From the NCBI RefSeq assembly GCF_000238775.2, contig NZ_AFEJ02000001.1, forward strand, positions 1,240,001 through 1,304,000: DNA of 64,000 bases, read 5' to 3'. Source of the stretch: Acaryochloris sp. CCMEE 5410. Lineage in GTDB: Bacteria > Cyanobacteriota > Cyanobacteriia > Thermosynechococcales > Thermosynechococcaceae. Below the pieces are notes generated by a model that saw only the letters and a program-made list of their open reading frames with translations, was not told the origin of the DNA and did not search any database. Shown in pieces: positions 27,419 to 36,154 of this stretch. A program made the translations under genes and the position numbers. Positions within the stretch are counted from its first letter, which is position 1. Every line of letters begins with the position of its first letter.

Positions 27419-28666
27419 TCATAATTTAATCCGACATTTCTTACAGCGACATAGATTATAATGCAATCTATTGGAATTAACTTTTTCTTGATTATCTAGA
27501 TTAGGCAAAGTGAATGGATCAGCTAGGGCATAGTTAACTGAGTAGCCTAAATCTTCAAATGCAGCTATGGTAACTCGGCTTATAGGATTTGGATAGTCAC
27601 TAATAAAGCCCGACATGATTTCATTCCCAAATACAGAATCCTTCCAGTGGCCATCTTGAATACCAATACCTCCTTCATTTTCAACTGGTACTGGGATGTC
27701 ATGATTGAGGTTAAGTAAACTAGCATACTCTCTCATTGCATTGCCCCCTGTATATATTGGATAAGCTGTACCAGCACCTTGAATTAGATGCTTCAGTGAC
27801 CAAAGACTACCGAAGCCTAATACATGACCAATCTCATGGATTATAAGATTTATAAGATGCCCACTCTGCTCATATATTTCCAAATCATGTAAATCAAATT
27901 CCATCAAACCAGTTAATGGTAATAATGAATTTCTTCGTAAGCGTAATGGAACTGATTGAGCGAGCTGTTTTCCTTTGCCATCTAGGATGGATCCTACTGC
28001 ATAAATTACAATTCCATTTATATCTTCACCATCTAAACGCTCTGTAGATAAATCACCTTTAATAATTTCACTCCATCTCAATGCGGCAGATTGAAATGCT
28101 GCTTTTTGATTTTCAGAAAATCGCCCTAAAAATCGAATATCTATAGATAGCGGTATATGTTGAGACTTATTTTGCGATTTTCTTCTATGTTCTAGTGAAT
28201 TATATCTATTCCTCTTGGAAGGATGCTTACATAATAATTTTAAGTACTTAATTTTTCCGATTTTCCGATTATATATACAATATATATATTGACGACATAG
28301 AGCTGACTCAAGGAAAAATCTATTAAAATCTCTAAAATTTTCAATCCATATCTCATGAGTTCTATTCAACAAGTAAGTATTATCAATAACACTATAAGTT
28401 ATTGCATTTAGTGCAACATCTTTATTTGTAGTTAGACGGTATAACTTATCAGGTGAATTGAGAATATATATTTCTTGTACAATATTGTTTTTATCGATAT
28501 TTGTGGCTTCAACTATTCCACTAACTAAATCAATAACGCCAGAATTAATCTCATCAATTTCGTTTAGAGGAATCTTAGAGCCAATAAGATTCTCAATAAC
28601 CTTAATTAATTTTTTTGTTATAAGAAATTCTGGCTCCTCGATTATTCTTTCTGACAGCTTCAGCAT
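27419..28666 (-). CDS. Leishmanolysin-like (M8) zinc metallopeptidase
   Basis: This 415-residue protein has two parts. Residues of about 1-155 are a domain shared with the 177-aa neighbour. From about residue 170 a metzincin catalytic domain follows: His277-Glu278-xx-His281-xx-Gly (IIHEIGHVLGFGSLW), with the third zinc ligand far downstream at His340 in GHWKDSVFGNEIMSG. This HW...NE(L/I)M arrangement is characteristic of leishmanolysin (M8) relatives. There is no signal peptide, so export, if any, would be by another route. The C-terminus ends in a Cys/Lys-rich tail (LCRCKKCRIKL). It lies between two adhesin genes and might process them; this is inference. Confidence 0.82.
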   Translation of the reverse strand: MLKLSERIIEEPEFLITKKLIKVIENLIGSKIPLNEIDEINSGVIDLVSGIVEATNIDKNNIVQEIYILNSPDKLYRLTTNKDVALNAITYSVIDNTYLLNRTHEIWIENFRDFNRFFLESALCRQYIYCIYNRKIGKIKYLKLLCKHPSKRNRYNSLEHRRKSQNKSQHIPLSIDIRFLGRFSENQKAAFQSAALRWSEIIKGDLSTERLDGEDINGIVIYAVGSILDGKGKQLAQSVPLRLRRNSLLPLTGLMEFDLHDLEIYEQSGHLINLIIHEIGHVLGFGSLWSLKHLIQGAGTAYPIYTGGNAMREYASLLNLNHDIPVPVENEGGIGIQDGHWKDSVFGNEIMSGFISDYPNPISRVTIAAFEDLGYSVNYALADPFTLPNLDNQEKVNSNRLHYNLCRCKKCRIKL

Positions 28667-29000
28667 ATTATTTTATATTTAAATACATAAGTTGGCAAAG
28701 AGAAATTAAAACTAATTAGTGTCAATCAAGATAAAAGCTGCCACAATAGACCTGTTGCAATATTGATTCCATGATGTGCTATTGACTCAATAAATACCGC
28801 AATCCGACTTGATTTTTTAGTTCTCTACCATATCGTTAGCTGAATTCTGAAAGGATTCTATTTACATAGATGCATAATTACTCATCAGAATAAGTTTGAA
28901 TAATTATTCAGAGATTTACATAAGTTTGTAATTCAGATCACAGCGGCTTGTGATTTTCCCTTACAGAGCACTACAACCTTTCACTGGCAAAGAGCATAAA
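28667..29000. other. Intergenic region, no gene seen
   Basis: These 334 AT-rich bases lie between the end of adhesin 2 and the start of the metallopeptidase gene, presumably with the promoter of the latter. No strong hairpin or ORF is seen. Confidence 0.4.
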
Positions 29001-31895
29001 CTAGCAAGAGGGTGCAGGATGCACCATGTTTTGACTGATTGAATTGCCCACAAGCTTCACTTTCCCATTAGGTAACCTTTGCCAAGTTTTAGCTTCCACC
29101 CATTGGGATGGATCAGAAACAGATGCCTGTGATGTTGATTTGGGCGTAGTTTGACTGACGGGTTGCTCAGTGGGCTGGATTTCCTGAACACGTAGATCTT
29201 GCCAGATAGCCTCGCTACTCAAGGCAGTTGCTGGATTTTGGGGCAAACCACCTCGCCCCTTACTAATAAAACTACTGCTAGCCGTTTGGGTTTTACACCC
29301 CCTAGCAATCTCAGTCAGTTTTTCAACAGTTTCGGGTTGTTCAGACAGATTTTCGCTAGGGTCCACCTCAGGAGTGATAATTTCAACTATGCCGTTGAGT
29401 TGGGGGTTAGTTTGAGAAAACGCCGTAATATCACTGGAATTCGTAAGGGCGTCTCGGACCTCAAGGCCAAAAACACCTTGAGTCGTAATGGTGATATTGC
29501 CACCGGGACCATTAAGAGCATTCGCTGTAATATCACTATTCTCTGATGGAAAAGCAGTAACGAGTTGAGCATTGATATCGATATTGCCCCCCGTAGCATC
29601 CCCTCCAGCAGTCGTCGAAATCAAACTGCCATTTCGTAACAGTAAAAAATTGTCAATATTCAACTGAATATCCCCTGCTGGGGCCACTGCCGCTTCAGCC
29701 GTAATCTGTCCCTGGTCTAGGGTTAAATTGCGCGCCCGCAATTGAATATCTCCCCCTTCTCCCGTTCCCAGGCTATTCGCTGATACCACTGCACCATCAG
29801 CGATCAACACTTGTATCGGATCGATAACAATATTGCCCGCAGCCCCAGTCGAATCTGGTGTAGTACTAGCAAACAAACCACTATTGGACCCAGTTAAGGT
29901 GATGTTGTCGCGCACTTGTAAAGTGATGTCTCCTGCTGGCCCCTGACCAGATGCAGTAGATAGAAGCTGGCCACCTTGACGAGCCGTGAAACGATTGGCT
30001 TGGGCAAAAATGCTACCCCCTCGACCATTTCCAGAAGTACTGGCATTGACGACAGCCCCCTTCTCAATCAGAAAATTTGGGGTAAAAAATGAAATTGTTC
30101 CCCCTTGTCCGGTAGCAGTCGTGTTTGCAAACACCCCACTTCCAGGATGAGCTAAGCTAACACCTTGTAATGCCCTAATATCGATCTTGCCAGCAACTCC
30201 TGGACCCGCAGTAGAGGTTGAAACTTGGCCACCTTTTTCAATGCTTAATTGGCCTGTATGTAAGAGAAGTTGACCACCTGAACCAAATGCTCCCACCTCA
30301 ACTATGGAGAAGATGCCACTAGGTTGGTCTGCATTTGGAGTATTTCCTGAAATATTAATCTGATCAGAGACGAAAGCAGAAATGTCCCCTCCCTTTCCCG
30401 AACCGAATGTTGAAGCCTCAAGTCTGCCTCCATTTACCAAAAGAAGCTCTGGTGTATTGATTGTTATATCTCCAGCATCTCCAAGACCAGCAGTAACAGT
30501 AAAAACAGAGCTATTGTCTATTTGAATAAACTGAGTTGCAAACAGGTTAATATCACCTGCATCGCCCTCACTACCAATATCTGCTACAGAGTTTATTGCA
30601 GGAAATAATGAAGACTCACTGGCAATCAGCCTGCCTGTATTAATAGTGATTAGACCAGCGTCACCAGGAGTATTCGTTGTTGTTGAGATTTGACTATTAT
30701 TGATAATTTCAACTGATTCTGGTGCATTAATATAAATATTACCGCTATTCCCATTAGCTCGTATTTGAAAAAAACCAAGATTAATTAAAGTAGAATCTGT
30801 AGCAATAGCTGCATCATTCTGTAAAGACACTTTGTCAGCCTTGATCAAAATATCTCCTGCATCACCATCTGCCAAAGTAGAGGTAAAAATACCGCTTCCA
30901 TTGCTAATCTTTAAAATTTTGGCAGCATCAATTTCTATGCTGCTCCCTGGTTCTGATCCAAAATTTACCGTCGCAAAAATCCTTGAATTATCGTCAATAA
31001 CAATATTTCTACCCTGCAAACGAACCTCGCCACCTCCAACTCCATTAGCAGCCACTATTGATTGCGTGTCTACAAAGATATCTCTATAGTTTTGGATTTG
31101 AGAGTAGTCCAGCTTCCATCCTCTGAAGTCAGGTTGTAAACCCACCTCTCCATTCAACACACCACCCAGTTCAATGCGACCTTCTGGTGCTCCTACACTC
31201 CCTCCTTGAATAAGGATATCGCCACCAACCAATGCCAACGTCTTTCCAGGCATGACATTTAATCCAAAGGTTGGCAAGGGGAAGATATTGAAAGTAGCTT
31301 GACTAGAAATAGTAGATTTAGGGGAAAAAATCTGTAACCCCGTCGGTAAATTGATTGTCAATAAAGGAGGAGCAGTAGGATTAACTGTACTGAATTGATA
31401 GTCATCTCCAAAATTTATTGATGTTGCAGTAGAAGCGAGGAATGAACCGTTGAGATCTATAGCTGCTTTGGGACCAAATGAAATTCCACGAGAGTTGATG
31501 AAAAACAGATCAGCATTACCCAAAGTTCTCGCTATACTATTCCACAGCCCTAACGTTCCATTGATATCAGATGGACTATTACCAGTAACTCTACTGACAA
31601 TAGTCTTGATCGTTGAGGGATTGTCAAAATATATGGATTGGTTCTCAGATATACTAAATTTTTCAAAGCTATGAAAAACCGTAGCAGCATTGCGAACTGC
31701 ACCGCCTTGGATCAAGTTTGCTGGTCGGCCATTTATATTCTGATTAGGTATAACAATCGAAGCTTCTATGCCTAAGGAACGATCTGGAATAGCTTCGGCC
31801 TTGGTTTCTTTGATATTAGTTGTAAAAATAACCCCGCTAAGGATAAGTAGAGTACTGCTCAGTTGGAAATATTGCTTACAAATATTGTTTACCAT
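29001..31895 (-). CDS. FHA/TPS-domain adhesin 2
   Basis: This 964-residue TpsA-type exoprotein has a signal peptide (about 10-33) and a TPS domain (about 35-170: TVFHSFEKFSI, LFFINSRGISFGPKAAIDLNGS). A beta-helix of GGDIxxxA / AGDITxxT repeats reaches about residue 830. The C-terminal block matches adhesin 1: EVDPSENLSEQPETVE, GC, SSFISKGRGGLP, IWQDLR, and a terminal Cys (HPAPSC). It would be exported by Sec and then by a TpsB pore, not encoded here. Its 5' neighbour is the Cys-rich 87-aa gene, 140 bases upstream. The two adhesins are full-length paralogues but diverge strongly in the central repeats. Confidence 0.88.
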   Translation of the reverse strand: MVNNICKQYFQLSSTLLILSGVIFTTNIKETKAEAIPDRSLGIEASIVIPNQNINGRPANLIQGGAVRNAATVFHSFEKFSISENQSIYFDNPSTIKTIVSRVTGNSPSDINGTLGLWNSIARTLGNADLFFINSRGISFGPKAAIDLNGSFLASTATSINFGDDYQFSTVNPTAPPLLTINLPTGLQIFSPKSTISSQATFNIFPLPTFGLNVMPGKTLALVGGDILIQGGSVGAPEGRIELGGVLNGEVGLQPDFRGWKLDYSQIQNYRDIFVDTQSIVAANGVGGGEVRLQGRNIVIDDNSRIFATVNFGSEPGSSIEIDAAKILKISNGSGIFTSTLADGDAGDILIKADKVSLQNDAAIATDSTLINLGFFQIRANGNSGNIYINAPESVEIINNSQISTTTNTPGDAGLITINTGRLIASESSLFPAINSVADIGSEGDAGDINLFATQFIQIDNSSVFTVTAGLGDAGDITINTPELLLVNGGRLEASTFGSGKGGDISAFVSDQINISGNTPNADQPSGIFSIVEVGAFGSGGQLLLHTGQLSIEKGGQVSTSTAGPGVAGKIDIRALQGVSLAHPGSGVFANTTATGQGGTISFFTPNFLIEKGAVVNASTSGNGRGGSIFAQANRFTARQGGQLLSTASGQGPAGDITLQVRDNITLTGSNSGLFASTTPDSTGAAGNIVIDPIQVLIADGAVVSANSLGTGEGGDIQLRARNLTLDQGQITAEAAVAPAGDIQLNIDNFLLLRNGSLISTTAGGDATGGNIDINAQLVTAFPSENSDITANALNGPGGNITITTQGVFGLEVRDALTNSSDITAFSQTNPQLNGIVEIITPEVDPSENLSEQPETVEKLTEIARGCKTQTASSSFISKGRGGLPQNPATALSSEAIWQDLRVQEIQPTEQPVSQTTPKSTSQASVSDPSQWVEAKTWQRLPNGKVKLVGNSISQNMVHPAPSC

Positions 31896-32035
31896 GCCAG
31901 AGTACTAGACTCCCCCAATAAAATGACGCAATGAATAACAAGATTCATTACGTCAAGATAATAGTTTATTAGGGCTTAAACAGATATGAACTTTTCTTAG
32001 ACAGTTCTGAGTAAGCCTTGGCAACAAGCCTTTAG

Positions 32036-32299
32036 CTATCTACAGTCCCAACACAAACCCCAAGGAGAACAAGGATCTAAAGGATTTGGGGGTGGATTTT
32101 GGCAAGCCCAACACCCCCATCTACAAAACAAACTTGTTTTCGTTGTTCTAGAAAGTTTCTCATCTGGATCTGCTTTAGTTGAAACATCAACAACTAATGC
32201 TTTTGTTGATATCGATTTATCCTTAAAAAATTTACCAAGTAGGGCAGAGAGTTCTTTCTTCTCGCCATCAGTTAATTCAGTTACTGGTCTGTCAGCCAT
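32036..32299 (-). CDS. Cys/Trp-rich 87-aa peptide, RiPP-precursor-like
   Basis: This 87-residue protein has two contrasting parts. Residues of about 1-56 are polar and helical (LTDGEKKELSALLGKFF), like a leader. The last 30 hold six Cys, four Trp and a PPPNP linker, arranged as two similar blocks: CRWGCWAC and CSPWGLCWDC. No double-Gly cleavage motif is seen. The split into polar leader and Cys-rich end resembles ribosomally made, modified peptides, but no modifying enzyme is recognisable beside it. Alternatives are a metal-binding protein or a disulfide-rich secreted peptide. It lies upstream of adhesin 2 on the same strand, and 277 bases from the ISAs1 insertion. Confidence 0.6.
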   Translation of the reverse strand: MADRPVTELTDGEKKELSALLGKFFKDKSISTKALVVDVSTKADPDEKLSRTTKTSLFCRWGCWACQNPPPNPLDPCSPWGLCWDCR

Positions 32300-32566
32300 A
32301 TTTCATCCTTAATTCAGTGTTTATACAATTAATCAGCATTTCTTTCAGGGGTTGGATTAGTAAAGTGAGGGCAGATGTTAGTTGTTTCAAGTTATTTCTT
32401 GATTCTAGAAACCATTGAAACAGCCAACACCAGCTTATCCCAGCTTTAACCCCCTATTTGAAGTGCTACTCTTTCTTCAGAGTCAATAGAAAGAATTACG
32501 CAATATTGACAAAAGAATAATGATCTAATTTTGATTAACCGTTTCTCTAGGGGGAACGATCAACTC

Positions 32567-32576
32567 CCTAGTTGCC
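32567..32576. repeat. Target site duplication of ISAs1 element, left
   Basis: CCTAGTTGCC directly precedes the left inverted repeat; the same ten bases directly follow the right end at 33906-33915. Confidence 0.92.
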
Positions 32577-33905
32577 CAGGGTAAGCGCAAGAAAATTATG
32601 TCTCTGAAAGGCTAGACTGTAAAGGAATAGAAGCGCCTAGAACTTTGAGCATATACGCTTCATCCATGCTCGCCCGTTTTAGTTTTGACGGGTACTTTTC
32701 TTAAAGGACGTTTCTTGATTCAGGAGGTTGATGCTCCAGCGCTTCAGGATGGCCATGTTTTCCGGCGCATGTCCTGTGCGGATACGGCTGGCATCTTCGC
32801 CAAAGGTCACATCTAAGACCCAGTGGAGTTGGTTCTCAATCGACCAATGCTGGCGGATGGCTTTGCCCAACTGCTGAGCAATGGGCGGTAGAGAACTGAT
32901 GTAAAACATCACCTCATAGGTGGTTTTGTTCCACAAGTGGCGGGTCCGAGCGACCTTGACGATGCTTTGCAAGCCCTTCCACTGCGCCTGCTTGTACAGA
33001 GGACCCATTTGTTGAAGGGACACCGCCCAAACTTGTCGTTTCTCGCGACGATGGTGTCCGGCTTCCACCCGCACATCATAGCTGTACTCAATGCCCTTAA
33101 ACTCATTCGCTTCCGCCGTTTCAAACCATTGCTCAACCTGCTCAAACAGCGTGGGATGATTCTCTTTGAGGGCCAGTACATAGTCTGCGCCTTTGGCCTG
33201 AATGCGACAGGCAATCTCGTGCTGAGTCCCCATCGCATCAATGGTGATAATGCACCCGGCAATGTCTAACAGCTCTAAGAGGGCTGGGATCGCCGTAATT
33301 TCATTGCTCTTGTCCTCGACTTTGACTTGTCCCAGAAATAACCGATATTCACTGGCCCAAGCACTGACCAGATGCAAGGCGGATTGGTCTTGATTGCGGT
33401 CATAGGAGCCCCTGAGTTGTTTGCCATCAATCGGGATCACTTGAGCACCGAGGGTCGTCACGACCTGATCCAACCAGTGATTGAAACTCTGCTCAAAGGC
33501 GGTGGGGCAAATACGCTCAAACACCCGTCGATAGGTGTCTGCTGTCGGTATTCCGGACGGTAGGCTCAGAAAACTCGACAACCAATCCTGATGGCTCAGA
33601 CCATAGGTTTCAATATCTTCCCACCCCTGTGCGCCACCTAAACTTGCCAATAGTCCAATCACGACGATGCTGACAAACGGATGCTGGACACCTTGGCCTC
33701 CCCGTGGATCAGTCAACTCCTCAAAACACTCGGTCAGTTGTTGATAAGCCTGATCGCAATCCGTGGTTGGCAGTAGTGACGAGGATGAGTCAGTGGAAGC
33801 TGGTGAGGAAGGAGGCTTGCTGAATCCTGTAGCCATGGGGAAACCCTTTTAACAGAATGGAGTTCCATAGCATATTACAGCTTTATTTTTCTTGCGCTGC
33901 CCCTG
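32577..33905 (-). mobile_element. ISAs1-family insertion sequence
   Basis: This 1329-bp element starts CAGGGTAAGCGCAAGAAAA at the left. At the right it ends with the complement of CAGGGGCAGCGCAAGAAAA, giving imperfect terminal inverted repeats of about 20 bp. It is flanked by a perfect 10-bp duplication of CCTAGTTGCC, in line with the 8-10 bp duplications of the ISAs1 family. It carries one intact transposase gene. The perfect duplication points to a fairly recent insertion in intergenic DNA upstream of the Cys-rich peptide gene. Confidence 0.94.
32679..33836 (-). CDS. ISAs1-family DDE transposase
   Basis: This 385-residue protein is the transposase of the surrounding element. The N-terminal LTDPRGGQGVQHPFVSIV is the ISAs1/H-repeat signature. 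IPIDGKQLRGS carries the first catalytic Asp and ITIDAMGTQHEIA the second, and RQHWSIENQLHWVLDVTF the Glu region of the DDE core. The reading frame is intact and ends shortly before the left end of the element, so it is probably functional. Confidence 0.94.
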   Translation of the reverse strand: MATGFSKPPSSPASTDSSSSLLPTTDCDQAYQQLTECFEELTDPRGGQGVQHPFVSIVVIGLLASLGGAQGWEDIETYGLSHQDWLSSFLSLPSGIPTADTYRRVFERICPTAFEQSFNHWLDQVVTTLGAQVIPIDGKQLRGSYDRNQDQSALHLVSAWASEYRLFLGQVKVEDKSNEITAIPALLELLDIAGCIITIDAMGTQHEIACRIQAKGADYVLALKENHPTLFEQVEQWFETAEANEFKGIEYSYDVRVEAGHHRREKRQVWAVSLQQMGPLYKQAQWKGLQSIVKVARTRHLWNKTTYEVMFYISSLPPIAQQLGKAIRQHWSIENQLHWVLDVTFGEDASRIRTGHAPENMAILKRWSINLLNQETSFKKSTRQN

Positions 33906-33915
33906 CCTAGTTGCC
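33906..33915. repeat. Target site duplication of ISAs1 element, right
   Basis: Second copy of CCTAGTTGCC, immediately after the right inverted repeat. The remaining bases up to 34200 show no gene; they should contain the promoter of the next gene. Confidence 0.92.
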
Positions 33916-34200
33916 GTCTTACAGAAAATCAGATTAGATGCAAAGGTTTGTACTTCATTAGTTAATTGCTAATCAGCCATCGATGAGAGGAACGACCGTA
34001 CACTCTCGTATTCAATCGTTTCTTTACAAAGCTATTAACCTTCCTCATCCAACAAATCCAATAGGTTCTCTTCTGCCAATAATGTGTTCAATTGGCCATC
34101 TAATTTAATCTTTTGAAATAATTTTATAGCTAGAACTTATTCCATAGACTAGAGTCATAGTATCAAGCACCCTGAGACAGCCCCTACGCTGATCATCACT

Positions 34201-36150
34201 ATGCCTTCAGCTCTTCCCACTCAGCCTCTTGGAACCTTACTCCAACAAGCTGGATTAGTCTCAGCCGCTCAAGTCAATCTTGCCCTCCAAGAACAAACCA
34301 TTAATCAACATCGTCTCGGCGACCTCCTCTGCGAACATGGCTGGCTCCACAAACCAACAGCCCACTTCTTCGCCGAACAATGGCCCACCCTCTATCAGGA
34401 TCCTGATCCGCTACCCCTCGGGCAATATCTCCGCCAAGCCCACCTCCTTACCGACCCCCACATTGACTACCTTCTAGAACAACAAAACCTAACCCAGCTT
34501 AAGTTTGGTGTCTTAGCCATAGCCAATGGTTGGATCAAACTCAAAACCCTTAACTTCTTCCTAACCCATCTCTATCACCAGGACACCCCCCAACCCCTAC
34601 AATCCGAAAGCGATCAGGCCATCAACTTCGATACCCCAGAGTATTGGCAGCATTTGCGGGAGTATCTATTAGAAAATGAACTTGCCAACCCCTACTCCCT
34701 CCTCCAGATTTACGAACAAATTCTTAACCATTACGACATTCCCTTCACCGGAGACCTAGAACAAACAGCACTGCTTAACCTGGGCCTGGTCACCCTTCGC
34801 AATAACCGCCTTATCATTGCCCATCCCCTGTTTCGGTCTGTTTTTAACGCCGAGTGGATTCAGAGAGAACGCAACAGACTCCATCCCTACGACAAAATTA
34901 GACTGCAATTTCTCAATCTCAGTAAAGCAGGGGCCTATCCCTATCGATTGTTAGAAGCCATCCTCACCTGGACCAACAATCACTCTGTCCTCAACCAAAA
35001 AGTCGCCCACCTCGTCCGCACCGGTTCCTTTGTTGAGGCTGGTGAGGAATCCGCTGTTGTAGAACAGCTTGTCCAAAATCAAATTATTCATAATTGGCGA
35101 TCTGGATTTGCCACCAAACATCTCAGCAGCCTCGAAGAACAAATTCTCCAGAATCCCAACTGTGATTCCATTGACCTATTGACCTACTATCAAGTCGTTT
35201 GGCATCAGTTACAAGCCCAATCGACCCAAGCAGAAGAAGAAACCGAATTGTTACGTTTAGGGTTACTCACCCAGGACGGCCAACACATTAAAGTGGCCAA
35301 CCAAATCTATCGATTGGTATTTAACCAGACTTGGCTAGAGCAACAGATCTCCCACATCCTTAATCCCCTAGACAACGAGAATTCTGTCTCAACAATCCCT
35401 GAAGAGGAACCTCTGCGTTCTGAAGCTCCTTCAGTCGTTCAACACTCTGCAGGATCAACCAGTCGATCTTGGAAACTCATCGGTATCCTTCTCCTCGGTG
35501 GATTAGGCATCAGTAGCGCTATCTGGGTACTTTCCAGGTATCGCCAACCCCAAACTGAGCTAGCTCCATCGCCAGAACAAGACGTACAGATCCCAGTTAG
35601 CCAACCCTCCACATCCCCTCAATCTCCTGCACCCTCAGCCCAGACTGAGGAGCAACCATCTGCCTCGCCTAAAGCAACCTCGGCTCCAACCAACACAACA
35701 CCCCAAAATGCGGCTGGTAGCGTTGTGTTGGTTGCTGAGAATAGCCGCGTACCGGTTTTTAGCGTCGGGGTAACTGATTCAGATATCCAGACTGCCTTAG
35801 GTCCTCCAACTTTGAAAAGTCCAGGTTACTGGCCGAATAGTTATGGACTGTTGTACAAAAACCTCCAGCCTTATCAAACGGACTTTGGTTTCATATTGGA
35901 TGCAGATACCCAACGATTACGACAAACGGAAGCCGCCTTTGCCCAATCAGCCGGACTCAACACTCTCCGATTGGCCTTACAAGGCATGCTCAAAGACCGT
36001 CCCCCATCAGAAGTGATGGAGCAACTAACTTTGATCTACCAAAGACAGGTCCAGGAATACGAGTTTCAAGTTAATGGGCTAAAGGGAATTATTCAGCGCA
36101 ATGATAAAGATCGGATCTATATCGGGGTGTGGGAAGCCGATTTTCATTAG
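34201..36150 (+). CDS. Membrane protein with tandem MshEN-like repeats
   Basis: This 649-residue protein starts with four copies of a 24-residue pattern (P/R/K)(L/F)Gxx...G(L/W)(L/V/I)...Q at about 9-32, 38-61, 72-95 and 101-124. Within each pair the copies are separated by exactly five residues (TINQH, NLTQL). This is the layout of the MshEN c-di-GMP-binding domain of type II secretion/pilus ATPases, here without an ATPase. Copies 3 and 4 are less exact. A helical region with winged-helix-like repeats (about 140-390) follows, then one membrane segment (about 424-446), a Pro/Ser/Thr-rich linker, and a C-terminal domain (about 520-649) of unknown type. Function is unknown; a membrane-bound c-di-GMP receptor is a reasonable hypothesis. 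Confidence 0.72.
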   Translation: MPSALPTQPLGTLLQQAGLVSAAQVNLALQEQTINQHRLGDLLCEHGWLHKPTAHFFAEQWPTLYQDPDPLPLGQYLRQAHLLTDPHIDYLLEQQNLTQLKFGVLAIANGWIKLKTLNFFLTHLYHQDTPQPLQSESDQAINFDTPEYWQHLREYLLENELANPYSLLQIYEQILNHYDIPFTGDLEQTALLNLGLVTLRNNRLIIAHPLFRSVFNAEWIQRERNRLHPYDKIRLQFLNLSKAGAYPYRLLEAILTWTNNHSVLNQKVAHLVRTGSFVEAGEESAVVEQLVQNQIIHNWRSGFATKHLSSLEEQILQNPNCDSIDLLTYYQVVWHQLQAQSTQAEEETELLRLGLLTQDGQHIKVANQIYRLVFNQTWLEQQISHILNPLDNENSVSTIPEEEPLRSEAPSVVQHSAGSTSRSWKLIGILLLGGLGISSAIWVLSRYRQPQTELAPSPEQDVQIPVSQPSTSPQSPAPSAQTEEQPSASPKATSAPTNTTPQNAAGSVVLVAENSRVPVFSVGVTDSDIQTALGPPTLKSPGYWPNSYGLLYKNLQPYQTDFGFILDADTQRLRQTEAAFAQSAGLNTLRLALQGMLKDRPPSEVMEQLTLIYQRQVQEYEFQVNGLKGIIQRNDKDRIYIGVWEADFH

Positions 36151-36154
36151 AAGT

